A stretch of DNA of 64,000 nucleotides from Pohlia nutans (Eukaryota > Streptophyta > Bryopsida > Bryales > Mniaceae). The notes below the pieces were generated by a model that worked only from the letters and a program-made list of their open reading frames with translations, did no database searches and was not told where the DNA came from. Each line of letters opens with the position of its first letter. Position 1 is the stretch's first letter. The stretch lies in contig CM040087.1 of assembly GCA_022496805.1 (NCBI GenBank), positions 34,806,253 to 34,870,252 on the forward strand. Direction: 5' to 3'. Made by a program: the position numbers and the translations under genes. Of this stretch, positions 10,528 to 22,311 are shown piece by piece.

Positions 10528-11076
10528 TTAACCCCTAAGCTCCCGAGCGACCATTTTCTTGTCGCTGCCCGGAAAAACGGGCTGCCCGGAACAAAAAATC
10601 CTTTTTTTGAAAAAATAAAAAATATTTTAAAATACTGCATCAAGTCTACTTTCCAACCCAATTTGAATTATGGCAATCCGAGTTAAACTCCACCCGGGAG
10701 AATTTTTCAAAGTAGATCACCTCAACATTGTCTTAGTGTTACAAAATTTGCTATTTGGGGAAAGTAATGATGATTCCTCGATCATTTCTCTTGCTTTTTT
10801 GAAGTTTAGGATAGATAGCCCAACTTTAACCAATCGTACTAAATTTTGAACTCTAAAATTGAAAATTATAATTTATACAAATTTTCGAAGGTTAATGCTA
10901 TTAAATTCATTAAAAAATGATCTAAAGATTATTTTGGAAGTTTGACCGTATGGATAATTTGTAAAGATGATACTCTACATTTTTTCTATTGAACCAACCT
11001 TCATCAAACATATGGAAGGCACATATTATAACACATCTATGTTTTGTCCAATACCCCTCGGGCTTTTAGGGGTTAA
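10528..11076. mobile_element. TTAA-terminated MITE, family A
   Basis: Left end TTAACCCCTAAGCTCCCGAG, right end CTCGGGCTTTTAGGGGTTAA (both 20 bp, inverted with small gaps). The interior shares order and sequence with copies at 11312, 46408, 50649 and 58556, for example the stretch around AGTTTGACCGTATGGATAAT. Confidence 0.75.
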
Positions 11077-11311
11077 AGCTATTGAGGGTGAATCTTGACA
11101 CACTTCGGCTGCTGACTAACTTTTAGCTCCATCTGAAACAATCACAGGGACACCCCAATAAATAAATCCACTTGAATGGGACAACAGTCAGTCATTTGTG
11201 AACCTTTTTTTTTTTTTCTTCTCTGAATCTCTCTGTGCTAGAAACTTGGAATCTTCTTTTTGTTTCTACACAGTAATCCGGTTTTTTGAAACATTCAATC
11301 AATTGAACTCA

Positions 11312-11866
11312 TTAACCCCTAAGTGACCAATCGACCATATTTAGGTCGCACCCAAATAGCAGTGACTGCCCATGGTTAGGAAATGATATTTTCAAATTTT
11401 AATATCTTGACGAACTTGGGGGGGGGAGAGATCATGTTCTAGTGTTGTTTGATACATTTCATTTGCAATATTGAGGTTTAGTAATGAATTTTTCAACGAC
11501 ATAGACCTCAATATTGTCTTAGTGCTATAAAACTTACTACTTTGGAAAACTAATGATGTTCTCTCCTTTGAAACTTTTGCTTTTAAAATTTTAGAATAGA
11601 ATGTTTAGTTTTAATTAATCATACCAAATTCCATATTCTAAATGTAGAATTAGTACGTAATTTTGGTGAATGTCAAATGGTAAATGAATCTAAATTCATT
11701 AAAATGAGTATTTAAAACTCTTTTTGGAAGTTTGACCATATAGATAATTACTAAACATCATGCTTTTCATTTTCTCTTTTGGACCAAACTTCATCAAAGT
11801 TGCAAAAGTAACAGCCTGTAACACATCTAGGTTTTTTCCTTACCCCCTCTGTGATTTAAGGATTAA
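11312..11866. mobile_element. TTAA-terminated MITE, family A, diverged
   Basis: Left end TTAACCCCTAAGTGACC; the right end is worn (ATTTAAGGATTAA). The interior matches the neighbouring copy at 10528-11076 in order (AAAGTAATGATG-like, then GGAAGTTTGACCATA, then ACACATCTAGG). It lies 235 bp after that copy, in the same orientation. Confidence 0.65.
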
Positions 11867-11899
11867 CTTAATCATTCACAATTTTTTTTTTTACAACGC

Positions 11900-12240
11900 A
11901 AACTTTATAGGCCATTTTGTCATAGTAAAACAACTTTTTTCAAAAATCTTTGAACCAAGAAAAGTTGCGAAATGAAGTTAAGTTTCATCTCCAAAAATCC
12001 GTTTGTGATTTTGAGCCTCCGTTCAAAAGTTTTAGACAAAATTCAGAGTGGGGTAGCAAGGAATATTTTCATTGATATTTTCAAACACCCTCTCTGATTT
12101 TTGTCTATAACTTTTGGCTGGAGACTTCAAATCACAAACGGATTTTTGGAGATGAAACTTAACTTGATTTCCCAACTTTTCTTAGTCCAAAGGTTTTTGA
12201 AAAAAGTTAATTTACTATGTCAAAATGGCCGTCAAAGTCT
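11900..12240. repeat. Foldback element, arms about 130 bp
   Basis: The segment 11905-12010 returns inverted at about 12130-12236: GCCATTTTGTCATAGTAAA pairs with TTTACTATGTCAAAATGGC, and AAATCCGTTTGTGATTT with AAATCACAAACGGATTT. About 100 bp of spacer. Non-coding. Confidence 0.85.
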
Positions 12241-12649
12241 GCTGAATTCCAAACATTGAATTGTAAGTGTTTATGTAAGAAAAAAATAGTTCTATGTTCA
12301 TCAAATTCTAAGTGCGATGGATTGGTTAGAGTGATGAGTGTTTAATGTAAGGTCATGAGTTCAAACCCGATTATCAACGGAGTTGTTGAAATTGGGCTGC
12401 CCTAAAAGTCCGAGCAGCTAAAAACATTTTACTGCCCGAAAATTCCGGGCAGTAAAAAAAACATTTTCTTGGCCGAAAATTTCGGGCAGTAAAAAAATGT
12501 TTTTTTTTTTTTTTCCTTATTTTCAGGTGACCAGATCAACAGAAAACTTCAACAGATTTGTGTTGAATAATGACCCGCTCAACGCGACCGATTCAACAGA
12601 AACCCTCAACACTTTTTTGTTGATTTGGACGGTGAATTTTCTAGTAGTG

Positions 12650-13833
12650 AAGGAAGTCAAAAAGTTTTCCCGTAGCACAGTAGCTGCCAAGTTGGCACAC
12701 TTCCTAACTAGGACGCACAAGGTCCAGAGGGTAAATAGAAATGCCTGAAGCAGCGTAAATTTCTCATCGAAAGAAGAACAGAAGATCCTCACCAAATCAC
12801 GCCTTGCCGGAGGCATCATGCTAAAATTGGAGCGCTCTGAAATCCATAGTAAAGAGGATAGTTCAGAGCGAGGGAGGGTGTTGGTTCTAGAACTCTGACA
12901 AGGATCCACAGCCGTTCATCCCAGTTACGTTGCTGGATGAACAGTACCCAGTACCAGTCTAACTAATCAGTATTAGTTAAGTCCCTTTTAGTGGGCTAAC
13001 TGCCACTTAGCTTAAGCTGTTAGGGCAGCTTGATTAGTCATGTAGTGGGGCAGACCCTGCTCTGCCCATAAGAGGACCATGACCTGTAGTGTAAATTCAT
13101 ATATTTCTGACTTATCGTAGGCAACTTTCTACACATACACACTTGCACTTCACATAATACAGCACCTGCATTACATTTCCCTTCAAAGATCATTATAGAG
13201 ACAACAGACCAAAAAGAGACCGAAAACAGAACAGACATCTGCCAGGGATATCTCACCTTGCCGAAACTCCTTAAACACCCCGTTACCGCCGTTGCATCGT
13301 TCTGCACGAATCACATGGGGTCATAGTGTCACGAATGAGTAACTCAATGTTGCTCGATGCTGCTCCGGGTACCTCCGCTCACTCCCTGCGCCGATCATCA
13401 CTCCGATCCACTCACCGTCACCACTCCGACCCATTCACGGGATCACTCCGTCCAAAAAATTCTGCGACACTCAAACTCTGAGACACTCATTCGATCTCAT
13501 TCTTGATCTCACTCTCTACACTCGCCTCGATTGAATCCAATCACTCGCCAAACTGAGAGAGAACTGAGAGAGAACTACGAGACAGAATAGTGAGACAAAG
13601 CACTCCCATCGAGTCCCATCGAGACAGTGAATTGACGTGGACCCGCCCTTGCTTACATGGACGCGCCCCGTCATAGTGTACATGGACCCCTCAGAATCCA
13701 AGGAATTCTGCATTTCCAAATCCACCTCAGATCCCATGCGTACGTGGAGCTGCTGAAAATTCTTGGTTTCCTGAAATTCAGGGACCCCCGCATTTCCCGG
13801 GCCACCACCCAAAATGACTTTCAGGATCATACC
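12650..13833. other. Intergenic; weak minus-strand frame only
   Basis: A 128-codon minus frame at 12523-12909 crosses the edge of the CACTA-like element and has no motif I recognise. The stretch 13330-13530 is rich in CACTC(A/C) and GATCACTC repeats. No convincing gene. Confidence 0.4.
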
Positions 13834-14521
13834 TTAACCCTTAAATGTCAAAGCAAGCCCCATGGGCTTAGTATAAAGGAATAATTGGAGAAAAAAATTT
13901 CATTTCTCAACCAAATCAAGCGAGACTTGTTGCATTGGAAAGCTACTAAAAAAGCGATCTAGATTCCAAATGTTCGCCTCACTTGAAAGATTGTGGAATC
14001 GTTGGTAAGCAATCAAAGTTATCAAATTGAACAAGTTTTGAGGTTGGGGCAGCTGAAGTTTAGCAGTCCCGCAGTGCTACAGTGCTACAGTGCAAGCCAG
14101 CAGTGCACTGCAGAGCCGTTTTCGCCAATTTTTTATTTTTTTTTATTTTTTTTGCCTTCAAAAATTTAGATTCTTTCCGGGCTGCCCCATCCAAATGCCC
14201 CATCATTTCTCAACCAAATCAAGTGAGACTTGTTGCATTGGAAAGCTACTAAAAAAGCGATCTAGATTCCAAATGTTCGCCTCATTTGAAAGATTGTGGA
14301 ATCGTTGGTAAGCAATCAAAGTTATCAAATTGAACAAGTTTTGAGGTTGGGGCAGCTGAAGTTTAGCAGTCCCGCAGTGCTACAGTGCTACAGTGCAAGC
14401 CAGCAGTGCACTGCAGAGCCGTTTTCGCCAATTTTTTATTTTTTTTTATTTTTTTTGCCTTCAAAAATTTAGATTCTTTCCGGGCTGCCCCATCCAAGCC
14501 CTCTTGACGTTTAAGGGTTAA
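13834..14521. mobile_element. TTAA-terminated element with internal duplication
   Basis: Left TTAACCCTTAAATGTCAA, right TTGACGTTTAAGGGTTAA: an 18-bp inverted repeat with one mismatch, TTAA at both edges. The interior is mostly the 303-bp direct repeat described separately. Confidence 0.75.
13901..14506. repeat. Tandem duplication, 303-bp unit, two copies
   Basis: 13901-14203 and 14204-14506 are almost identical (for example AAGCGAG versus AAGTGAG near the start; CTCACTTG versus CTCATTTG). Such similarity means the duplication is recent relative to the element. Each unit ends with GGGCTGCCCCATCCAA. Confidence 0.9.
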
Positions 14522-14549
14522 GTGTCCACGGATCGACTAGCCGGGGAGT

Positions 14550-15339
14550 AGGTGAGGGAGGAGGTGGTGTACATGCCGTATATCACCTCCTTGAGCAGGG
14601 TATATTTTAAGCTTTTTCGTTGGTAGCACGACACGCACCTTGGAATGTAGCTAGGTAAGGAAAAAATGGATAGAATTATCCATGTGTATAATGCTCATCC
14701 AAAAAAATCTATTATAAGACACTTTCATCCAAATACTGGCAATTCCTAGTTTTTTACTAGAAGCATTTGGCGAATTCATCCGCATTTTTGCCCATTTTTT
14801 CTAGTGTAAGAGTAGCCAGTCCATAAAAACAGGTAAGATGGTGGCGAAAATTCGCCAATAATGAATTGGCTGTCCTTCAGTACGTGACCCCCTGTCAACG
14901 AGGCAGATATAGAAGTTCCGAGCATCCATGTTCAATATGGCTCAGTCGGTATACAGAACCACACACGAGACCCTACATTAGTGCACGATTTGCTCAGCCC
15001 GTTTTGCAGGGATCCCTTTTGCAAGTGGGCTGAGCGACAATCGTGCTCACTGTCCGGAAAGAAACGGCGGTTAGTTACAAGTTAGATTGATTTTTTTAAA
15101 TAGGTGGTTGAATCTCAAGGATAAAGGCAAAACATTAGACTAAATGACTAAAAATTAGTTATATTTAGTATTCACAAACGAAATATACGGGATATGTTCT
15201 TATTTAACCGGTTGCTTCTGGAAAATAAAGGGAAATTGACTTTTTATCTCAAAAAGTATCCCGAACAGTGATCGTGCTTACGGCAAACTCTGAAGCCGAT
15301 CGATCAAACGTAGTAAAACGCCACCAAGTCTAACTTATG
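14550..15339 (+). repeat. Upstream region of membrane gene copy 1, shared with copy 2
   Basis: Blocks such as GAGGGAGGAGGTGG, GAGCATCCATGTTCAAT, GAGACCCTACATTAGTG and GGGATCCCTTTTGCAAGTGG recur in the same order at about 21875-22060 before the second gene. The duplicated unit therefore included the promoter. Copy 1 has extra sequence between the blocks (about 14640-14870). Confidence 0.8.
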
Positions 15340-15347
15340 TATAAATA
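15340..15347 (+). promoter_or_regulatory. TATA box, membrane gene copy 1
   Basis: TATAAATA in the context CTTATGTATAAATATGAAG, identical in copy 2 at 22150-22157. It lies 155-162 bp before the ATG, leaving room for a short 5' leader. Confidence 0.65.
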
Positions 15348-15501
15348 TGAAGTGCAGATTGTGGAATTTAACCACATTGTTATTATGATCGATCTCTGAT
15401 TCTACTGGTGTTAATTCTGCGATCGTTGAATGTAGCTGATTCAGGAACCTTTGATTGCGGTCGTTTTTGGTGTTGAAGGAGCTGCAGTCCATTCGATCAA
15501 C

Positions 15502-18500
15502 ATGGAGGACGTCGTCGGCGTTCCAGAAGCTCACGTTCATCGTCCGGTCCATGGCAGTTCTCGGCGGCGACAACGTTTCTTCTGTTCCCAGGCAAATAAT
15601 TCTTATTTCCCATTTTCACTGATCATTTGGCTCCTATATACTAAGTTGGTCTCTATGTCTCTGGGAGGATATATATATATTGTGGGGTTGCTTAAAGTGG
15701 TACTAATATGGAACAAGAGACTCATGTGGAACTTAACTCCTTTTTACCCTGGGTGACACTGACTCAGAAAACTGAGCCTCTGCTTCAATCTGTCAACTTG
15801 GCAGTGCAACAGTTGGTGTTCTAGGAGCAATCTAATTTTAATGGAAAATACATTTTTGTGTAGATGCATGTCACATTGTCCTAATCTCATCATAGGTGAA
15901 GAAACTTGAGAGAGTGCGAAAAGAGAGGCGACCTTCATAGGCTCAGTTTTTTGGAGCAGTTTTGTCAAATATGATCGGTTTCGAGTCAATGTTGTTTGTG
16001 GGTGTTGCTTAATTGAGGATTTGAGGTAGTATAAGGTTTCCAATGAGTGTGGAGAGGTTTTAATAAGGCACAAATTATGAGCCTGGTTTCAAGAGAAAAA
16101 GAGTTGAACGTAATTTTATTGTTAAAAAAGACGATAGTACTCAGTTTATAGTGACAAGATAAGGGTGGTTGGCTTTTGAGCACACAGCTAAAATTGTTCT
16201 TGAGAGCAGTAATGGAACAAGTAGCATTCATAGTCTCGTGACCTCAATCCTATTGAACATGTCTAAGGCTTTTTTTAAACGGCGATTGAATTCTTGACTT
16301 GTGGAGCCGTGTGAAAGTGGTTTATCCTTAAGTCAATAAATTAAGATGAGTGTAGGAAGCTCTACGCTAGCATTCCTTCTCGAAGCAAAAGGGAGATGGA
16401 CACATTTTTCAGTGATCAGTAAAAAAATATTCAAAATTTAACTGAGTTAATGCAATTTACATACTCCATTTCTTGTCTTTTTTCTCACGTGGATGTTGTT
16501 TTGAACACTGCAATTGATTACAATTGATTGAAGTTAACATAGACTTAGTTTTTTGAGGTAGTGTAAAATTGTGGTGTGTGTGATCGATAAAAGACTGATC
16601 TAAATTTTCATTGTTCTGAATGCTACTCTCCAGGGTTCAAAGTTACAGTTACTCATGCTCATCACGCAAATAACCTGGGCCGTGGCGAAGCGGAACACAC
16701 ACATCACAGCTCCTGACACACCTTTGGGCCCATGGAACAGGACGCTTCAGAAGGACATCTTGCACTGCTTGAATTTCCACTTGGCGAATGTCTCGGACTA
16801 CTTCTATAACTGGCCAGAGGACAACGCCAACTTCGAACACTGTTGCCAAGTCGACTACACAGGAGGATTTAATCTCACTGATTATACATACACGACGTAT
16901 GGCACTAATCTGGTCATAGTAACGTATTACGATCTGGGCCCAATCGATTCATGCTTCCCGTACTGGACATGCAGGAACTTGATCGAAAAATATCTAAATG
17001 TTGTTATATTTGCCGTTGACTGTGAGTATAAGGATGTGATGCGGCTGAATACTTACAGGTTCTGGGTTCTCGTGGTACTCCTCTATGGGTTAGCCGCTAC
17101 AGCCGCTCCACTAATAATTCTCCTGCAGCTGGTCGTTTGTGTTGCCATCGGAGCTCGACATCTTTACTGTCGACACAGGTGGAGTCGGACTTCTGTTGAT
17201 TTGGATGATGAGCCATTGCCAAAACTACAGGTAACTATGCATGGTTGTGGATTTTCTCTTTTAATAAGAACGTCCGAATTAAACATAAAAATCGCCTCAA
17301 CCCTTGATATGTCATCGTCTAATCAACAATGAAGATTATGATGCAAGCAACTTGAGTAGAAGCTTTATTTTGAACGAAAATTATCCAAAAATTAATGCCC
17401 TGGGTTACGTTGCACGTTCATTTTTTTAATTCAGTGGAGTTAACCGAAAAGAGTGACTGTCTCAAAGTAAAAACTCACTTTAGACTTACCTTAGACTTGG
17501 TTTTTGGTTTCAAAAGACTACAAAACTAGTCTAAGTATGGTAAGCTGAAGAATAATCTAAAGCAAGGTCCTAACCTGCACCACCATGGAGAATGGAACAT
17601 GTGACCTCCTCGACAGTACGTACTTAGAAGAAGTATCCCTAAGTTTCCTGAGCAGATCAACCAAGGGACTATTCATAAACAATACTTGTCATAATGTGTT
17701 AACATTCACATGCAAACTCTATTCATGAACAATGCTTGTCAGAATTTGTTAAACATGCAAACTCACTGTACAAGATGCACAGAAGTGGTTCTCTATTTGG
17801 TTAATTAACTCTATATTCTGTTTAAAAACAATCTACATATGTTATGGCTCCAGTTTGAGCAAGCACGAACCTAGATTGTGTTTTGCAAGGGTGTTGAGGA
17901 TGTGATCATGTGTGATTACAGAAATGTTCTCAAATATTCAGGGAATATTGGAAGGCTAAAGCCGTGTGGAAAAACCTGTGCGTGGATTGGCTGCACTTGG
18001 TGTTGCTGTCGATCATCGGCAACGGCCTGCTGGAAGCAGTGGGACGCCAAAACCCTTACACTTGGCAAACCATGTTATTCTACCGCTACAGCAAACTCTA
18101 CATTGCCATGTCGGTGGTCCTATGGTTTTCCTCCCTCTCACAGCAGTTCGCCATGTGGGTCGCTGTGGAGCAACGATTGACTCACAGAATGGAGGAGACA
18201 GAGTCGAAGCGGAAGGAGCAGGAGTTACAGAAAGTTTCTGAAATTCACGCTCCGGCTCTAGCTGCTGCAGCCGAATTCAAAGATCCACTGCAGGAGCTCA
18301 AAGAGCTTCTCAATCTGGGCTTGGACTGGAAATGGCAGCCGATTATTACACAAGTGGCCATCCTGTTCTGCCTGTGGGCCTTTCTGTCGTATGTGAGTAG
18401 CAGTGATTCCCTGTCGGCAACCATCCTAGGGTTTGTAGTGCAAGCGGCGTCTCCGTGGAGTTTGCTCTACTCTTTACGAGTTGGCTGTAAGACTCTGCCC

Positions 18501-18668
18501 TTCCTGATCAAGAAAGTGACTGGAGTCGACAGGGTTCATGTAGCACTACGCAAATTATTGTGCTGTGGTGGCAATCGCAAACTATCGCAGAAATATTATC
18601 GGTTTCATCCCGACAAACATGAAGAGAACGGCGATGCTGAAACGCATCCCACACCGCCTGCCAAATGA
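15502..18668 (+). CDS. Multi-pass membrane protein of unknown family, copy 1
   Basis: Three exons read by frame and splice signals: 15502-15591, 16634-17230, 17922-18668, all phase 0, 477 residues. Exon 1 encodes a short Arg-rich N-terminus. Exon 2 opens with a hydrophobic segment (SKLQLLMLITQITWAVA), then a Cys-rich, presumably extracytosolic, region with N-glycosylation sequons (NRT, NVS, NLT), then a long hydrophobic segment (VLVVLLYG...). Exon 3 adds about four more hydrophobic segments and a coiled, charged linker. Intron 1 starts with GC (CAG|GCAAAT); intron 2 is GT-AG. The paralogue at 22312-25936 is the only relative I recognise. Against it, copy 1 stops early: AAATGAGCC replaces AATGGAGCC, removing a tail of about 40 residues whose remnants continue in frame after the stop. 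Function unknown; a receptor or channel-like role would be a guess. Confidence 0.75.
15592..15593 (+). other. GC 5' splice site, intron 1 copy 1
   Basis: CAG|GCAAAT joins to CTCTCCAG|GGT at 16634. It is the only junction here that keeps exons 1 and 2 in one frame, and it fits the strong consensus required of GC-AG introns. The same donor occurs in copy 2 at 22402. Confidence 0.65.
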
Positions 18669-20686
18669 GCCATCGATGTGGAAAAGGGTCACTCCGATCA
18701 CCACGAATTCTCACAAGAAAAAATGCCAGATGTCGTAGAATCTCAAGGGACAGTAGACCATTAGGAGTAAAAATGCAGACAGATTGAATTTCTCAGCATA
18801 GAAATTATTCACATCATGAGATCACAAAAGCGCACATTTCGGTAATGTGACAACTGTACAAGCCACAAATTGATGATTAAGAATTTCATGGGGTGGGTCG
18901 CGTTAAACCATCCTCATCGAACTTCCCGGGGAGTACCGAGGACGCTGGGGCAGCCCGCCTAGCTTTCTTCCTCGACGGCTCACTTTACCGTCTGCTTGAC
19001 TTCATCGGCAGCTTCATCGCGGTCTTCCCATCCTCTTTACTGTGATCTCCAGAGCAAATTCCTATTCTGGCCTTTCTTCATCTCTCTCCTGCGGCGCCAA
19101 CTAGAATGTTCTTGGTTATTTTGTAAAGTCTCGTTGATTATGTGAGTTCAAAGATTCCACAAGAGAGTTTATCAAATGATAAGAGTTTTTCAATGAAATT
19201 GCATGAGGAAAATGATTTTGCTGCACAGTTGTATATATGAAAAGATCCCAAGGCTGACTCATAAAATTCCTTCTAAGCACAAGTCACTTGAAAACAGTAC
19301 TGTACTTCAAAGATTAAGGCGCTGTTGTGGTGTCCTCCGAAGCAAGACATTGATTTACTGGCACATCAAACAAGATCACACACTTTCAAGAATTTCAAAG
19401 AGAATTCCACAGTTGCATTTTCAGCTACAAGAACTTTGTTTTGGTACCTGCTCTATTCCCCTAAGCTACCCCAAAACTGTCCAATACTACTGGCGAGGAT
19501 GTATCTTTTCTGAAAGATTAAGTCGTGTTTTTGTGGACACTTGGTAGTTGGTTTTTTTCTCATTGGTGGGTTCGTGTGCTTTGGATACTAGTGTTGGTTG
19601 AAATTGATTAATGGGCAATGGTCGGTTTGGGGTATCCTTCTTTAGACACACTAATTAGGTTATTTTGTTCCTAAGCCTCTAAATTTTGCCCAATTTATTC
19701 ATTTTGATCAAGTAAAAAGACCCTAAAATGATGAAAAAAAAGTTGTGCGCCTCACCATAGTTAAGATGTATATTCCTACCGAGTCTTTTTTTATAATTTT
19801 ATAATTTTGGATCTTTTCATAGATGTGAGAAAAAGTGCTAAATTTTGGGATTTGCAGGCATCATAGTACACAATTTATTAAATTTTTATTACTAAAATTA
19901 ATTATTTTGTGCATTGAACCACTTAATGTAAGTCATATCCAAAAATGATATTTAAAAAATGAAATTTACATGTCCGGATCATTCCTTTTCTTCTTTTTAT
20001 GGAATTCAGACAGTTTTCCGTTTTCAGCATGAAAACACTAATCCGGACAAGCAAAACCTCTATGTTTGGTTTTAAATTAATTGTCATGTACAAGTGCAGA
20101 ATATACCTTATTAAAAACCATTCACTTAGTGGTAACACAATCATGGAAATTGGTGAATTATGTTGCAGAACGTAAGGGGTAGGCTGAAATTCTCCTCAAA
20201 CAGTCCTTTCTAGAACCCCAAGTGGACCATTGCCCTAATGGAGATCTCAAAACCACCGGACTTTAAGATGACGCCGCAGGAGAGAGAGGATTCTTTTGTG
20301 CTGTCTAACTTTCCTGAAAGTCTAATTTTACTCAAACCTTGTGTTCCGTGTTGTACTAAGTCATTGTTGCACAGAATTACACACCAACATCACATGTGTT
20401 AATAGAGGTGGATCAAAGAAATTGTGATCCATCTTCGTCCAAATTATGACCTACTGTTGAAGGTTGAATGAAATAGAGCAGGAAGCTCAGGATGGCTAGT
20501 CTTGAGTTTTCATGCTCTCTATTCTCTTTTGGTTACAAGATGAATAATTAGGAAAGACTTCCAAATCTTATGAGGGGTTTGAAAGGGAATGTACATTTGG
20601 ATTTGCTAGGTTGCAATTAGTCGGATTAATGAAATCTATTACACTTTGTATCTCATGCAATTTTTAAAGTTGAATGAACTCACTAT
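18669..20686. other. Gap between duplicated genes
   Basis: 18669-18890 is the 3' flank and decayed tail of gene copy 1; it matches 26330-26480. The GC-rich stretch 18890-19090 has no recognisable product. 20170-20460 contains a fragment related to the shikimate kinase relic (separate entry). The rest, including a 114-codon frame at 19203-19547, shows nothing I can name. Confidence 0.5.
20340..20460 (-). pseudogene. Shikimate-kinase relic fragment, duplicate
   Basis: Reverse complement of this stretch matches the end of the shikimate kinase relic at 26600-26700: ACACACCAACATCACATGTG versus ACACACCAACGTGACATGTG, then AGAGGTGGATCAA in both. The coding remnant NDLVQ is recognisable. It shows that the tandem duplication carried part of the neighbouring kinase gene with it. 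Confidence 0.55.
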
Positions 20687-20851
20687 CACTAATAGAAATC
20701 TCGTTTAATGTAACAGATCTTTAATGACTAAATGTTTGGAACAACAAGTTCATAGTGACGCAAAGTGGTACTCTGCGACACTAAGGACTTTTTGTTTAGG
20801 ACATTTGGTCATTAAAGACTTGTCACCAATAAGACAAGATTTCTACTTGTG
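20687..20851. mobile_element. CACTA-type MITE, 165 bp
   Basis: CACTAATAGAAATCTCGT at left and ACAAGATTTCTACTTGTG at right are inverted, and a second inner pair (CTTTAATGACTAAATG with CATTTGGTCATTAAAG) makes almost the whole element a hairpin. No frame. Confidence 0.7.
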
Positions 20852-21387
20852 TATCAACTTCCAACCTTCATATCTTTTATTCTATACATCCTATGCTTGA
20901 TTTCATTGAAAAAATTCAATTCATAAGGGTTCAGATAGTTTAGAATGCTACAATGTACTTCATTGATGATTAAATACATTAAGTAGTACGTATAGGAGGT
21001 CAAAGGAAAAACACAATATGAAAACTCAAGTTGAAAATTTAAGCATAGCATGCCAACTCCATGTGTATTTTTTGCGTAAAGTGCTCTTAAACTTGTAGAA
21101 TCTGAAATGAGATAAGGTAAGCCACCCTATTTATGCCACAATTCAGAAGATATAAAATTTAGCCTCATCTAAATTATAGACACTAAGAGTATTAGCTTAC
21201 TAGTGAGGCTGGTATTTCTATTTCCAAAACTCAAAAGCCCAAACTACAATTTTGCTATCTAAAAGGAGTCTAGGTGGTATTAGAAACATAGTACTGGCAA
21301 GGAGTGGTTTGATTGACAAAAACTCTTTTAAAGTCAACTTGGGATATCAGTTTTAGAGGATAGTAACCAATTGTGAGAGTGGTCTTC

Positions 21388-21750
21388 GAGCATCTCCACC
21401 AGCAACTTTGAATTGCACTCTAAAGATCATCAAAAAATTCCAAGACATACTATGTAGTTCCCCACCAACACCACTCAATTAGGCTTTAAAAATAGTAACA
21501 CGCATCGTGATTGTACAATCCATGCGTGGATTAGACTCTGAAAATAATAACACTCAACAAGATACCACACATGGATTGTGCAATCATGATGTGCAATTAC
21601 AAAGAGAAGATACACTAACTTGAGTCATTTGGAGGGACTTGAACTGAGTTGTTGTATTCAATATCTTCCTCCAAATAAATTGTTGACCAACCCATGTACA
21701 TCCATTTTTCCAAAGTCAGAGACCTATCCAGAGTGCCGGTGGAGATGCTC
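21388..21750. mobile_element. MITE with GAGCATCTCCACC ends
   Basis: GAGCATCTCCACCAGCA at left and TGCCGGTGGAGATGCTC at right: a 17-bp inverted repeat with one mismatch. The GAGCATCTCCA-type terminus is familiar from plant Tourist-like MITEs, from memory. It lies at the left edge of the second duplicated block. Confidence 0.7.
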
Positions 21751-22149
21751 TTATAACTCAACTTGCGCTACAGTATTCAAGAACGTGCTAAACATTTCAT
21801 ATTCTCCAGCCCTCCAAGATACCTGGAATTACTTCCAAGTTACAGCAGTAATTTACAGCCTCCTTATGGCCGGAGAGTGAGGGAGGAGGTGGCGTGCATG
21901 CCGTACATAATCTCCTCTAGTGACTCCCTGTCAACGAAGCAGATTCTGAGCATCCATGTTCAATTCGTACAGTGAGAGGATCATACACGAGACCCTACAT
22001 TAGTGCCCGTTTTGCTCTGTCGGTATACAGGGATCCCTTTTGCAAGTGGACTCACCTGAGCGACAAACGACGCAGCTTGCTACATGCTTACGGCAAACTC
22101 TGAAGCCGATCAATCAAACGTTGTAAGACGCCACCAAGTCTAACTTATG

Positions 22150-22157
22150 TATAAATA
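22150..22157 (+). promoter_or_regulatory. TATA box, membrane gene copy 2
   Basis: TATAAATA, same context and same spacing to the ATG as in copy 1 (162 bp). Conservation between the copies supports use as a core promoter. Confidence 0.65.
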
Positions 22158-22311
22158 TGAAGTGCCTGCAGATTGTGGAATTTAACCGCATTATTATGAT
22201 CGATCTCTGATTCTACTGGTGTTAATTCTGCGATCATTGAATGTAGCTGATTCAGGAACTTTCGTTGCGGTCGTTTTTGGTGTTGAAGGAGCTGCAGTCC
22301 ATTCGATCAAC

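Larger units (their letters stand above)
10089..12649. mobile_element. CACTA-like inverted-repeat element with nested insertions
   Basis: CACTACTAGAAAAT at the left edge and ATTTTCTAGTAGTG at the right edge are inverted; the match may extend outward by CCTT/AAGG. Near both ends short repeats of the type TCAACAGA and TCAACACT recur on alternating strands, as in CACTA subterminal regions. There is no transposase frame. The interior carries two TTAA-terminated MITEs and a foldback, so it is a nest of at least four elements. I see no clean 3-bp target duplication. Confidence 0.6.

Noticed and set aside
12523..12909. Minus-strand frame as a gene interrupted by the CACTA-like element
   Set aside because: Frame continues only weakly across the insertion and shows no family motif.
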